Positions 55,536 through 64,000 of a stretch of 64,000 nt of DNA are shown piece after piece. The notes under the pieces are model-generated. The model was not told where the DNA came from and did not search any database. It was given only the letters and a program-made list of their open reading frames with translations. Position 1 is the stretch's first letter; every line of letters begins with the position of its first letter. A program made the position numbers and the translations under genes. Source of the DNA: Acidobacteriaceae bacterium KBS 146 (GTDB lineage: Bacteria; Acidobacteriota; Terriglobia; Terriglobales; Acidobacteriaceae); contig JHVA01000001.1 of the NCBI GenBank assembly GCA_000688615.1, positions 992,001 to 1,056,000 of the forward strand. The letters run 5' to 3'.

Positions 55536-56129
55536 TTAGTCGGAGAGGGGAGCCAGTGTGGGCAGAATGAGTGATCGAAATAAGCCGTCGACTTCCTTCG
55601 GTGGAGGCAGTTTTCTACCCTCTACCCACCAGTTCAACACCAGGACAAAGGTTGAAGCTATATGCTGAGCGAGCAATTCCGGTGGAACATGGGGCGCGGA
55701 TTTCCTCCTGCCGGGGAAAAAATCTCTAATACTTTCGGCAATCAAATCAGCGAGCACCTTTTGGAGGTGCCGATGAAGAACATCGCGTCCTCTTGGTCCC
55801 AGCATCAACCCGCCTGCTTGGCGTTGCCGATGGAGATGTTCAAAGATCGGCAAACTGAACCAGAGAATTCTCTCAAGGCGGTCATTGCCTGCCTCCGGAT
55901 GCGTTGAAGGGATGGAGCCAAGAATTTCATAGATACTGCTGGCCAGAAGCTCATCTTTGTCCCGGAAATGGGTATAGAACGCGGATCGACCTACGTCGGC
56001 ACGGTCGAGAATCTCCTTCACCACGATCGCGTCATAGTCCTTTTCGCGAATCAGCGAATGAAGAGCTTCACGGAGGACTTTGCGCGTTCTGGCAACACGG
56101 CGATCTGGCACTTTGGTTTGATGAATCAT
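55536..56129 (-). CDS. TetR-family transcriptional regulator
   Basis: A 197-residue repressor. Residues about 10-60 are the TetR helix-turn-helix (VARTRKVLREALHSLIREKD, then ILDRADVGRSAFYTHFRDKD). The C-terminal domain is of the TetR_C type with LGPRGRDVLHRHLQKVLADL. It is divergent from a peroxiredoxin-like gene, its probable target. TAACGCAC occurs twice in the intervening region (56149-56156 and 56177-56184) and may be part of its operator. The start could be ATG at 56129 or GTG at 56144; neither has a well-spaced ribosome binding site. Confidence 0.88.
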   Translation of the reverse strand: MIHQTKVPDRRVARTRKVLREALHSLIREKDYDAIVVKEILDRADVGRSAFYTHFRDKDELLASSIYEILGSIPSTHPEAGNDRLERILWFSLPIFEHLHRQRQAGGLMLGPRGRDVLHRHLQKVLADLIAESIRDFFPGRRKSAPHVPPELLAQHIASTFVLVLNWWVEGRKLPPPKEVDGLFRSLILPTLAPLSD

Positions 56130-56426
56130 CTCTCGTTTCCGCACGTGCTAACGCACAAAATACCGTTGTTGTCCGGTAACGCACACGCCGTTGCGCCTGT
56201 TCTTTCCTCCGCCACGGTAACAGCTTAGGCTTGATTTCGCGCAGATGTCCATAACCGAACGAATGTGTGCAATTTACGAGAAACACAAAGTTTTCCGTGA
56301 GACTTCACCGCAACGCGAACCATACAGGAGAATGACCTTGGCGAGTTTGATCGCATCGGCACAGGTGCTCCGTGTCGGGCGCTTGGTCCTTCATCGAGCG
56401 GCAGATCGCCTCCTTCGGGAGGACCC

Positions 56427-57041
56427 ATGATCGCTATCCACGAGACGCGAATCTCACCGGGTGATCTCATCCCGATCCGAGACTTATTGACGATCTCCGG
56501 CAAGCGGATCGGCATTCCCACATCTGATCGGCTGATTCACCTGCAGTTTCGCCGGTTCGCGGGCTGTCCCGTATGCGATCTGCATCTTTACTCCATCATG
56601 CAGCGACACGGCGAGATCCTGGCCGCATCCATTCGCGAAGTTGTGGTGTTCCATTCGACGAGTGAGGAACTGTCACGCTATGCGGGCCATCTGCCATTTG
56701 ATGTCATCGCTGATCCCGGCAAACGGCTCTACGCACAGTTTGGAGTTGAACGTGATTGCAGAGCGCTGCTCGATCCGCGGGCATGGCGCCCCATCTCGAT
56801 CGGCGTATGTCGCAGCTTCTTGAGGGTTCTCCGTAGAGAGCAACCGCTCCCCCGAGTGCGGCCTGACGGAGGAAGTTTCGGACTTCCTGCCGACTTCCTG
56901 ATTGCTGGAGGCGGTCGCGTGCTGGCCTGCAAGTATGGCTCCCACGCCTACGATCAATGGACAGTCGATGAGATTCTTGAGTTCGCTGACACCAGAGGTT
57001 CGATCTCACAGTCTGAGTCTCCGGCGAACGTTAATACCTAA
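56427..57041 (+). CDS. Peroxiredoxin-like AhpC/TSA-family protein
   Basis: A 204-residue thioredoxin-fold protein. The active-site segment RRFAGCPVCDLHLYSIMQRH has a CxxC, and VVVFHSTSEELSRYAGHLPF and DPGKRLYAQFGVERDC follow the AhpC-TSA_2 pattern. It probably reduces peroxides or thiols in the cytoplasm. It is divergent from a TetR regulator and 33 bp upstream of a DUF1772 membrane protein gene, so a small stress operon is likely. GGGAGGACCC precedes the ATG. Confidence 0.82.
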   Translation: MIAIHETRISPGDLIPIRDLLTISGKRIGIPTSDRLIHLQFRRFAGCPVCDLHLYSIMQRHGEILAASIREVVVFHSTSEELSRYAGHLPFDVIADPGKRLYAQFGVERDCRALLDPRAWRPISIGVCRSFLRVLRREQPLPRVRPDGGSFGLPADFLIAGGGRVLACKYGSHAYDQWTVDEILEFADTRGSISQSESPANVNT

Positions 57042-57074
57042 TGCGTTTTTGCAATCCAGTTGGTCAAGGGCAAT

Positions 57075-57539
57075 ATGGAACGACTTTTTAATGTTCTTGC
57101 AGTATTTTCGACAGGATTATTGGCGGGTGCATTCCTGTATGGCTTCTCCACCGTGGTTCCTACCTTCTATGAAGTTCCGCTTGAAGTGCACTTCGCCTAC
57201 CGCGACGCATTGATGAGACACAACGGGATCTATATGCAGCTTGTCATGGGTATGAGCATCCTGACGCCTGTCTTGTGGGCCTTCCTGATGCACGGACCAG
57301 CGAGTTCCCGATTGCTTGCGATCTCCGCTTCGTCCTTCGCCGCGATCTCATTCGTCGTTACTCGTTTCGGCAACGTTCCTGTCAATCGAATGATAAAGAC
57401 CTGGTCGGCAGCCGCTCCACCGGATGGCTATGAGCGATTGCTAAGTCGATGGCTGATGTTTAACAACATCCGCACAGGCGCCGCACTGCTGTGTTTCATC
57501 TGTCTCATCACCGCGACAACCTCCTTCAAAAAACAGTGA
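57075..57539 (+). CDS. DUF1772/anthrone-oxygenase-like membrane protein
   Basis: A 154-residue integral membrane protein with four hydrophobic helices (VLAVFSTGLLAGAFLYGFST; MGMSILTPVLWAFLM; ISASSFAAISFVVTRFG; GAALLCFICLITATTSF). NVPVNRMIKTW after the third helix is the DUF1772 hallmark. Function is unknown in bacteria. The ATG at 57075 follows AAGGG; an upstream TTG at 57060 is less likely. It is probably co-transcribed with the peroxiredoxin-like gene. Confidence 0.8.
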   Translation: MERLFNVLAVFSTGLLAGAFLYGFSTVVPTFYEVPLEVHFAYRDALMRHNGIYMQLVMGMSILTPVLWAFLMHGPASSRLLAISASSFAAISFVVTRFGNVPVNRMIKTWSAAAPPDGYERLLSRWLMFNNIRTGAALLCFICLITATTSFKKQ

Positions 57540-57876
57540 CCACGCGGCTAAGATGAGCCCTGCGGGGCTGGCGCGAAGTGTCAAGCCCCGATCCGGCGTA
57601 ACTCACTCTGATCAGACGAGATAGGACTTGCCGACTAGACTTTCTCAATTGGGTAAAATAGAGACAGACCCGAAGATGCTCAGGCGTTTGGAGTTTCTTC
57701 AACGCCGTCATAAGTCGAGGAAGATGAATGACTTGCGTCTATCCATCGTATTTTCAAGACTTTAGCATGGAAGTCCGGACCTATCTTGTTTAGATAGAAG
57801 ACTTTGCGCAAATTCGGGGGTGGGTCCACTCACAGGACGTCACTTGAAATCTATGATCTAAAGATGGAGTGCTAGC
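57540..57876 (+). promoter_or_regulatory. Upstream region of the siroheme genes
   Basis: This 337-bp gap begins with a small GC hairpin (AGCCC-TGCG-GGGCT) that could end the preceding operon. A TTGCCG element with TAAAAT 20 bp downstream is a weak promoter candidate. Stretches further down are AT-rich and show no convincing hairpin, riboswitch or leader ORF. GGAG stands 7 nt before the GTG start at 57877. Confidence 0.3.
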
Positions 57877-58518
57877 GTGTCCCTTTTCCCGATCTTCCTT
57901 AAATTGACCGGCCGGCCGTGCGTAGTAATCGGGGCCGGGCATCTGGCCGAGTCGAAGATCGCCTCGCTGCGTGCCGCCGACGCCTCCGTCACTGTAATCG
58001 CCCCACAGGCCAACGAGCGTATTGAAGAACAGGCCAGCTCAGGCGAGATCACCCTGGACCGGCGTCCTTACCGGCAGGGAGATCTCAAGGGTGCTTTTTT
58101 GGTCGTCGCTGCGACCAACGATCCAGCCGTCAACCGAGCCGTCTTCGCCGAAGCCACCGCGTCCGGCGTGCTTTGCAACGCCGTGGACGATCCTCCCTTT
58201 TGCGATTTCTACTTCCCTTCGGTCGTCCGCCGCGGCGAACTGCAGATTGCCATCTCCACCGCTGGAAAGTCGCCCGCGCTCGCGCAACAACTTCGCAAAG
58301 ACTTAAATGAGCAGCTTCCGCTCGATCTTGGGGATTGGCTTCAGGATCTCGGAGATCTTCGACGCGAGGTCGTAGCAACAGAACCGCTCAATGAATCGCG
58401 CCGGCTGGTGCTCCACGAACTCGCGCAACGCCAGGTCTGCGCCTACGATCGATGCCCTTCGCGCCTGTTGGCGCGCGAACATGCCAGAACGAATCCCCTT
58501 CCTACGGAGAAAGAGTGA
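57877..58518 (+). CDS. Precorrin-2 dehydrogenase/sirohydrochlorin ferrochelatase (CysG N-terminal type)
   Basis: A 213-residue Met8/CysG-A-like enzyme. FPIFLKLTGRPCVVIGAGHL is the Rossmann start, with the Gly-rich turn GAGHLAES in place of the common GGGxVAxRK. AATNDPAVNRAV and NAVDDPPFCDFYFPSVVRR (catalytic Asp) and ISTAGKSPALAQQLRKDL complete the family. It oxidises precorrin-2 with NAD and probably inserts iron, giving siroheme for both siroheme reductases in this window. The start is GTG, 7 nt after GGAG. Its stop overlaps the next start, so it is translationally coupled to the SUMT gene. The C-terminal tail is Arg-rich and non-conserved. Confidence 0.88.
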   Translation: MSLFPIFLKLTGRPCVVIGAGHLAESKIASLRAADASVTVIAPQANERIEEQASSGEITLDRRPYRQGDLKGAFLVVAATNDPAVNRAVFAEATASGVLCNAVDDPPFCDFYFPSVVRRGELQIAISTAGKSPALAQQLRKDLNEQLPLDLGDWLQDLGDLRREVVATEPLNESRRLVLHELAQRQVCAYDRCPSRLLAREHARTNPLPTEKE

Positions 58519-59255
58519 TCTCGATCCCTGACGCAGAATCCGGCCACGTTTATCTGACGGGAGCAGGCCCGGGCGATCCCGCTCTCCTGACCTTGCGCGC
58601 CGCTCATCTTTTGAAGACCGCCGATGTCATTCTGCCCGACGATCTGGTCAGCGATGACATTCTCAATCTTGCCAGCCCGACCGCGCTGATCATTCCAGTC
58701 GGAAAACGATGCGGACAGCCGCGCATCACGCAAGCTGAAATTCATGCTTTGATGCTGGAGCACGCAAGCGCGGATCAATCCGTCGTCCGGCTGAAATCGG
58801 GTGATCCCCTGATCTTTGGCCGTGCCGCCGAAGAGATCGCTTTTCTTCGCGAACACTCCATTCCTTTCGAGATCGTTCCGGGAATTACTGCAGCCTTCGC
58901 GGTCGCAGCCACTCTCGAAACCCCTCTGACCGACCGTAGCAGGGCGTCTAAACTCGTCCTGGCAACAGCTCACCACGCTGCTGGAAAGGTCTCGCTGGCA
59001 CCGAGCTGGTCGGGCGCTTTTCCGGATCAGGCGACGCTGGTCATCTACATGCCTGGTCGTGATTTTGAGACGCTGGCGCAGGATCTGATCGCCTCCGGCA
59101 TTGCGCCAGAGACTCCCTGCACCGCGGTGTCCCGAGCCTCCACGCCAAACGAGCATGTTCATAGGACGACATTGGCCCGCTTATCGACCTCCGATGTTGG
59201 ACCCGCTCCCGTGCTGCTGCTTATTGGGCCGCCGGTTTCGAAACTGGTTCATTGA
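58515..59255 (+). CDS. cobA: Uroporphyrinogen-III C-methyltransferase (SUMT)
   Basis: A 246-residue tetrapyrrole methylase. VYLTGAGPGDPALLTLRAAH is the SAM-binding signature; VVRLKSGDPLIFGRAAEE and VPGITAAFAVAATLETPLT are the second and third family blocks. It methylates uroporphyrinogen III at C2 and C7 to precorrin-2, the substrate of the preceding gene product. The GTG at 58515 overlaps that gene's stop codon (GTGA) and has GGAG 5 nt upstream; the longer in-frame ATG at 58452 is rejected. Its last 35 bp overlap the end of the convergent hydrolase gene. Confidence 0.92.
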   Translation: MISIPDAESGHVYLTGAGPGDPALLTLRAAHLLKTADVILPDDLVSDDILNLASPTALIIPVGKRCGQPRITQAEIHALMLEHASADQSVVRLKSGDPLIFGRAAEEIAFLREHSIPFEIVPGITAAFAVAATLETPLTDRSRASKLVLATAHHAAGKVSLAPSWSGAFPDQATLVIYMPGRDFETLAQDLIASGIAPETPCTAVSRASTPNEHVHRTTLARLSTSDVGPAPVLLLIGPPVSKLVH

Positions 59256-60312
59256 GGAAGCGCTCCACGCGGTCGGAGACAGCAGCCGCATCGCAGCTCA
59301 TGATGAGATGAGCGCATTCTCCGTGGGAGACATAGATTTCTGCTCCAATAGCCTTCGCCCAGGCGAGCGCCGGAGCAGGCGTTACCATTCTGTCTTCAGC
59401 GGCAACAATGATGAGAAACTTCATGGGCATGGAACGAGCAGCCTCCTCGATGGTTCTTCCATGAAGCACGTCGTGAGAAAGAATTGCTCGCGCCTGCCAC
59501 ACGCGATCGTTCGCGTCCTGCCGCTGAGGATCCTGTATCTTTCGCAACCACTCGGAGTAAGTCGCGCGGGTGGCTTCTGCATTGCGAAAGACTGGAGTCG
59601 TCAGCATCTGAAATCCAATCTCATTCGCTAATTTGAGCGGCGGCTGCTTTGTGTAGTGTCCGTTGTCGTAAGCAGGATCTGACTGAATGGCATCAATGAC
59701 AATCTGCTTGGAGAGACGATCGAAGTTGGTCGCCTGTGGCGAACCCACGATCGGAACTGCACGGTCGATCAGCTGCGGATACAGAGTCGCCCAGGCAAAC
59801 ACCTGATGTCCTCCAAGTGAGAGGCCGATCGCGGCATACACATGCCGTACCTTCAAGACCTCCGTCAGAACGCGATACTGTGCCCGAATCATATCTTCAG
59901 TGGTGAACTCGGGAAACGCCGTGCCCTCCTGACGCTTGCTATTCGACGGGGAAGATGAGATGCCGTCGCCGAAGGCGTCGAACGCAACTCCGAAAAATCG
60001 CGACGTATCAATGAGGCGTTGCGGCCCAGGCGTCGGACCAAAGAGCGGCAGAAGATCTTCGCTGCGGCCATTCAGCCACGTTGGCATGATGACAGCATTT
60101 GTACGCTCCTGGTTCAGTTTGCCAAAGATTCTGTAGCCGATCCGGCAATCGAGAATTACCTTTCCACTGGAAAGCTCGCATGTTCCCAATTCCGCGATCC
60201 GCTGAGCGCCTTGCTCAGCGGTTTGCCCGAAGACAGCGCTATTGAGTAGGCAGAACAGAGCAACGGTGAGAGCGCATCGTGTCAGTGTGTTCCTCATTTT
60301 GAGAGCATACAT
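59221..60312 (-). CDS. Secreted alpha/beta hydrolase related to homoserine O-acetyltransferase (MetX)
   Basis: A 363-residue protein with a signal-like N-terminus (LTRCALTVALFCLLNSAVFG). The fold is MetX-like: YRIFGKLNQERTNAVIMPTW, nucleophile elbow AIGLSLGGHQVFAWA, then VAAEDRMVTPAPAL and HGECAHLIMSCD for the Asp and His. True MetX is cytoplasmic and has GGSMGG at the elbow; an exported member with GLSLGG is more likely a hydrolase of unknown ester or lactone. The start may be 60312 or the ATG at 60297; neither has a clear ribosome binding site. Confidence 0.8.
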   Translation of the reverse strand: MYALKMRNTLTRCALTVALFCLLNSAVFGQTAEQGAQRIAELGTCELSSGKVILDCRIGYRIFGKLNQERTNAVIMPTWLNGRSEDLLPLFGPTPGPQRLIDTSRFFGVAFDAFGDGISSSPSNSKRQEGTAFPEFTTEDMIRAQYRVLTEVLKVRHVYAAIGLSLGGHQVFAWATLYPQLIDRAVPIVGSPQATNFDRLSKQIVIDAIQSDPAYDNGHYTKQPPLKLANEIGFQMLTTPVFRNAEATRATYSEWLRKIQDPQRQDANDRVWQARAILSHDVLHGRTIEEAARSMPMKFLIIVAAEDRMVTPAPALAWAKAIGAEIYVSHGECAHLIMSCDAAAVSDRVERFLNEPVSKPAAQ

Positions 60313-60331
60313 GCCGTTTTAGACAGGTCTG

Positions 60332-61231
60332 TCAGCGTCGTCGGAGCGCTTCCAGTTCGTCGAGTGTTCGAGGCCAGTCTTTACCAAGCAGGCGCGAGAG
60401 ACTGCGATCTGCAAGAAGTTTGCCTTCGGTTTGGCATTGGGGACAGTAGTTTGTCTCGTTGTCCGCGTAACGGATTCGTTGCACGGGAGAGCCACATCTC
60501 GGACAAGGCTGACCGAAACGTCCATGGACAGCCATCTCTTTGCGAAATGCGGTTACTTTTTCCGGGAACGTCTTTTGTGCTTCGGCGTTGAAGCGGTCGA
60601 TCCATGTCTGCAGCGTCTCGCGAGTGGCCTTAAACAGGCGCTGCCATTCCTCGTCAGAGAGCCTATGGGTTTGCTGAATCGGCGAAAGCCGGGCAGCATG
60701 CAGGATTTCATCCGAATACGCGTTGCCGATCCCACTCAGAATTCTCGGGTCTGTCAGTGCCCGTTTCAAGGTGCGATTTTCTACCATGAGCGCCGTGCGG
60801 AATTCATCGAAGCTGCCTTCGAATACGTCGATTCCGCCGGGATCAATGGAGCCCAGATCTTCCCTGCTCCCGAAGAGATGGAGCGATGCGCGGCGTTTGG
60901 ATCCGGCCTCGGTGAGGACGAGGGAGCCGCCAGGAAAGTCGAATGAGGCCAGATCATTTCGCCCGCCCAGCTTCGCACCTGTCGATCTCCAGTGCAGCCG
61001 GCCTGCAATCATCAGGTGAAGAACCAGCCACATTCCGTTGTCGAACTCTACCGCGATCCTCTTTCCAATTCGCAGAAGTGAGCGGACGGCATGGCCTTCT
61101 ATCTCGGGCAGTGCCGGACTCACAGTGCGCAACAAAAAGGGACTGGCAATCCGAATACTTTGCAGCGGCTGGCCCACAATACGCGGACGCAGCGCAGTGA
61201 GATAAGCGGAGATGTCTGGAAGCTCCGGCAT
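60332..61231 (-). CDS. mutM: Fpg/Nei-type DNA glycosylase-AP lyase
   Basis: A 299-residue DNA repair enzyme. MPELPDISAYLTALRP gives the catalytic Pro2 and Glu3, which fixes the start at 61231 since longer in-frame versions would bury Pro2. LHLMIAGRLHWRS and SGIGNAYSDEILHAARLSPI (helix-two-turn-helix) are family blocks. The C-terminal zinc finger has CPRC and CPQC. It removes oxidised bases such as 8-oxoguanine or formamidopyrimidines and nicks the abasic site. A second specificity (Nei-like) cannot be excluded, because residue identity in the lesion loop is not readable by eye. Confidence 0.9.
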   Translation of the reverse strand: MPELPDISAYLTALRPRIVGQPLQSIRIASPFLLRTVSPALPEIEGHAVRSLLRIGKRIAVEFDNGMWLVLHLMIAGRLHWRSTGAKLGGRNDLASFDFPGGSLVLTEAGSKRRASLHLFGSREDLGSIDPGGIDVFEGSFDEFRTALMVENRTLKRALTDPRILSGIGNAYSDEILHAARLSPIQQTHRLSDEEWQRLFKATRETLQTWIDRFNAEAQKTFPEKVTAFRKEMAVHGRFGQPCPRCGSPVQRIRYADNETNYCPQCQTEGKLLADRSLSRLLGKDWPRTLDELEALRRR

Positions 61232-61270
61232 ACGCTTCAGGGTAAGGAGATCGCTTGCAGCATACAAGAC

Positions 61271-61311
61271 AAAAAACGCGTGGCGGCTGGATACCCAGAA
61301 AAATCGCCACG
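61271..61311 (-). terminator. Intrinsic terminator after the third TonB receptor gene
   Basis: On the minus strand CGTGGCG (61311-61305) pairs with CGCCACG (61285-61279); an inner CTGG/CCAG stem lies between, and TTTTTT follows (61276-61271). It begins about 90 bp after the receptor stop and lies only 40 bp upstream of the fpg start. Confidence 0.7.
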
Positions 61312-61400
61312 TAGACCCGCGTCTAAACTACGAGTATCCGTGGCGATGAGATGTGCGGCGAGAACCAGTTCAGAGAAGCGGTAGCAAGATTCGCGTGTGA

Positions 61401-64000
61401 TTAAAAGCTTAGGCGTGCTGCCAGTTGGATGCTCCTCGGATCCCCAACCGCGGTCGCCGTTCTAAACGATGGATTGGGATTTGATGGAAAAGCTCCACTG
61501 CCCCACGTACCATTCGGAATCATGTCGTTTCTGTGATTAAGAATGTTGAAAGCCTCGACCATTCCCTGAATTCGGATGCGCTCGGTCACTGCAAAACTTC
61601 TGCTGAGACGGGTATTCAAGTTAAAGAGATCGAAGCCGGTTCCAGCATTGCGTCCGATCACAGCTCCTGCACGACCTTCAGTACAAGGATTCGTTCCGAC
61701 GAGATTGTAGCCACCGCTGCAAGGACGCTGAGTCGTCTGTTGTTTGGTTTGCCCACCTGTAGTGACGTTGAAGGGCAACCTGGAGTAGTACTGCAGAATG
61801 CCACCGAGCTGCCAACCATGGGTGAGATGTTGAGCAACACCGTGAGCGGCTGTGGTAGGCGAGTTGACGCTTGCATCAAAGACGAGACGATGGCGCTGGT
61901 CATCGTCAGATCGACTGCGATCTACGCTCAAATCAAAGTTATTGATCGGCGAGCTGAAGAAAAACTCGCCCACGTTGTCCATTGCCTTAGACCAGGTATA
62001 GGAAACTCGGCCCGATCCCCAGGAGACAGGACGCTCGAGCAGGGAGACGGCGAGACCGTCATAGTAGGAATCGAAGAGCGAATCGTAGGGCTTGATGTTA
62101 CCTCGCGAGGGATCAGGACGTGTCCCATCTGGATTTATATTTCGATTCAGTGAAGACAACAGATGGAGTCCCCGAACGTGTTGGTAGTTGAGACCCAAAG
62201 TAAGGCTCCGCGCCAATTGCTGTTCGATGCCCAGACTAGCCTGTTGTGAGTAGGCGTTCTGGAGACCACGGTTCATCAGCGTGTAGCTAATCTTCGAACC
62301 GGGATTAGGAAGACTGGAGACGTTGGGAAAGACAGGTGCTCCAGTATCACCGGGGACATAGGTGTATTGCAGCAAACGTCCCTGTTGCGAATCGACAGTA
62401 TTGTCTGCGGACAGCAACGCATTGGCTACAGCTCGAAGCGGAACACGGTCGTAGAAGAGTCCATAGCTGCCGCGAACCACGGTTCTCTTGGCCGCAAATG
62501 GTGACCACGCGAAGCCGATGCGTGGCGAGACATTGTTGGTGTCGGTGTTAATCGTCCGCAGAAGCTGGAGATCGTAGCGTACGCCGAGATTCAAGGTAAG
62601 AGAAGTAGAAATCTTCCATTCGTCCTGAGCATAGATCCCTACGTTGGGATTATTTTGTTGAATAAACGGTATGCCGAAGTTCTGCGAGAACGAAGCATAC
62701 CCAGTTCCACTGGACAGGAAGGCAGCGAGCGAAGGAAAGGTATAAGAGCCAGCGCTTGCCATCGGAAACGTAATTTTGTCGTTGTTGAACATAAAGTCGA
62801 CGCCAGCCTTAACTGTGTGAGTTCCACGCTGCAACACCAAATTATCCACGCCTTCGTAGAGATAATTCAGCCTAGCTGTCGGTGAGGAAGAAAAACGCCC
62901 GAAGGTCGCGACCCCGCTAATCGCGACGGCCGGACTGTTATCGATGTTAGGCGGAGCCTGTAGATCGTCGTAAGTAAACTGTCCTCTTGTCTCATTGAAG
63001 GTACGCGGTGAAAGCGTAGCGACATTGCTAACAGCCAAGGTGTGATTGGTGTCGCGAACCGCTGTGCCGAAGCTGACATCCGCTAGACCACCTGCTCCTC
63101 GTGCATTGATGCTGCCAAGGCGATAATAGCTATAGCGCACACTCATTTGGTCCATATCGCTAAATCGATGATCGCCGCGCACGAAGGCTGTATCTGTGTG
63201 AACGGTCGTGGGATATAGCGTGCTTGGGGCCGTCCCCACCGACAAACGCGGTCCTTGAAAGCTAATCGCATCGAGATGTCGATTAATGCTTGATGCCTGC
63301 CCGGGATTAATTGTAATAACGCCATTTGTATTGAGGCGCCTCCCCTCATAATTGCCGAAGAGGAATGTTCTATCTTTTCGAACCGGACCGGAGAGGCTGC
63401 CTCCATATTGGCCCTGCGTCAAGGGAAGCTTATTTCCAGACAGAGCATTTTGGGCATTGAGACGCTGGTTGCGGAAGAACCCGTAGAGCGTTCCGTGTAG
63501 ATCGTTTGTGCCGCTGCGCGTGATGATGTTGAAATAGCCGCCCAGAGCGCGCCCAAATTCCGCCTGACCTCCTGAGGTTACGACCTGAAACTCCTGGACG
63601 ACGTCCATGGCATAGGAGTTACCCGCCAATCCTGCGGCGTCGTCATTTGCCGAAACACCATCGACGACGAAGCTGTTGGAGAAGTTTCGCTGACTATTGA
63701 CAGAGTATCCCTGTCCAATGACGGGAGAAGTTTCAGCAAATGTCTGCGTGCTACCGGTGTTCGTCGGACTAACTCCCGGCGCGAGCAGAGAGAGATCAAG
63801 GAAGTTCCTTCCGTTGTAGGGAAGATCGTTCACTTCTCCCTGCAGGATGGTCTCGGAGATCTGGCTTCGGTTTTCTTCAATGACCGGGGATTGCCTAGCG
63901 ACTTCAACTGAGCTGCTTGTCGATCCCACGGCAACCTGCAAAGTAATGTCAAAAGCTGCGCCGACGGTCAAACGAACTTGTCGTTGCGTCTGAGCGAATC
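61401..64000 (-). CDS. Oar-like TonB-dependent receptor, N-terminus cut by window edge
   Basis: The frame is open to the last base, so the gene begins beyond 64000; at least 866 residues are visible. RLTVGAAFDITLQVAVGSTS is the usual end of the carboxypeptidase-regulatory-like domain, followed by the plug (EVNDLPYNGRNFLDLSLLAP, NSFVVDGVSANDD, NIITRSGTNDLHGTLYGFFR) and a barrel that ends SIQLAARLSF. Compared with the other two receptors in the window, the barrel is shorter and the plug has the more common LPYNGRNF form. No carbohydrate gene is adjacent, so the cargo is unknown. An intrinsic terminator lies downstream. Confidence 0.9.
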   Translation of the reverse strand, partial: FAQTQRQVRLTVGAAFDITLQVAVGSTSSSVEVARQSPVIEENRSQISETILQGEVNDLPYNGRNFLDLSLLAPGVSPTNTGSTQTFAETSPVIGQGYSVNSQRNFSNSFVVDGVSANDDAAGLAGNSYAMDVVQEFQVVTSGGQAEFGRALGGYFNIITRSGTNDLHGTLYGFFRNQRLNAQNALSGNKLPLTQGQYGGSLSGPVRKDRTFLFGNYEGRRLNTNGVITINPGQASSINRHLDAISFQGPRLSVGTAPSTLYPTTVHTDTAFVRGDHRFSDMDQMSVRYSYYRLGSINARGAGGLADVSFGTAVRDTNHTLAVSNVATLSPRTFNETRGQFTYDDLQAPPNIDNSPAVAISGVATFGRFSSSPTARLNYLYEGVDNLVLQRGTHTVKAGVDFMFNNDKITFPMASAGSYTFPSLAAFLSSGTGYASFSQNFGIPFIQQNNPNVGIYAQDEWKISTSLTLNLGVRYDLQLLRTINTDTNNVSPRIGFAWSPFAAKRTVVRGSYGLFYDRVPLRAVANALLSADNTVDSQQGRLLQYTYVPGDTGAPVFPNVSSLPNPGSKISYTLMNRGLQNAYSQQASLGIEQQLARSLTLGLNYQHVRGLHLLSSLNRNINPDGTRPDPSRGNIKPYDSLFDSYYDGLAVSLLERPVSWGSGRVSYTWSKAMDNVGEFFFSSPINNFDLSVDRSRSDDDQRHRLVFDASVNSPTTAAHGVAQHLTHGWQLGGILQYYSRLPFNVTTGGQTKQQTTQRPCSGGYNLVGTNPCTEGRAGAVIGRNAGTGFDLFNLNTRLSRSFAVTERIRIQGMVEAFNILNHRNDMIPNGTWGSGAFPSNPNPSFRTATAVGDPRSIQLAARLSF

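Noticed and set aside
56245..56430. 61-codon ORF ending at the peroxiredoxin start (ATGA overlap)
   Set aside because: No ribosome binding site and no recognised family; the overlap alone is weak evidence.

Overview
The window looks like chromosomal DNA of a soil acidobacterium of the Terriglobia type (Granulicella, Edaphobacter, Terriglobus and relatives). This is inferred from three very large Oar-like TonB-dependent receptors with N-terminal carboxypeptidase-regulatory-like domains, many secreted and Tat-exported carbohydrate enzymes, and the gene mix. No rRNA marker is present, so the genus is open. No insertion sequence, phage gene or CRISPR array was seen.

Layout. (1) 1-8.7 kb: pectin or hexuronate use, with a partial MFS sugar-acid transporter, a seven-bladed lactonase, a secreted epimerase-like protein, a TonB receptor and a PL22-type oligogalacturonate lyase. 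(2) 8.8-20.7 kb: a five-gene nitrate assimilation operon on the minus strand (NirA-type nitrite reductase, CysJ-like flavoprotein, fused DmsB-DmsC-like subunit, Nas-type nitrate reductase, NarK-type transporter). A divergent pair follows: an outer-membrane protein and a HemD-GAF-ANTAR protein. (3) 20.7-33.1 kb: a DMT exporter and a polysaccharide locus with a sulfatase, a LacI regulator, a TonB receptor, a GH51 arabinofuranosidase, an aldose epimerase and a second sulfatase. Two copies of one palindrome mark the likely LacI regulon. (4) 33.4-45.9 kb: tRNA-Asn, uronate isomerase, a porin, then an amino-sugar and cell-wall block: GH20 hexosaminidase, NagA, a 1416-residue fusion of an SSS symporter, a serine amidase/beta-lactamase-fold domain and a NamZ-type muramidase, and PhoU. 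(5) 45.9-50 kb: an SDR/AraC divergent pair, then a second NirA/SirA-family reductase behind a Cys-rich leader peptide and an intrinsic terminator. (6) 50-64 kb: a quinoprotein with an inserted haem c domain, GH18 and GH79 glycosidases, a TetR/peroxiredoxin/DUF1772 group, two siroheme genes (precorrin-2 dehydrogenase and SUMT), a secreted alpha/beta hydrolase, Fpg, and a third TonB receptor that runs off the edge.

How it fits together. Siroheme is a common thread. Two siroheme reductases (nitrite and probably sulfite), two siroheme biosynthesis genes and a HemD-domain RNA-binding-type regulator lie within about 45 kb. The strongest candidates for something undescribed are the HemD-GAF-ANTAR protein beside the nitrate operon, the Cys-leader attenuator in front of the putative sulfite reductase, and the single-chain transporter-amidase-muramidase.
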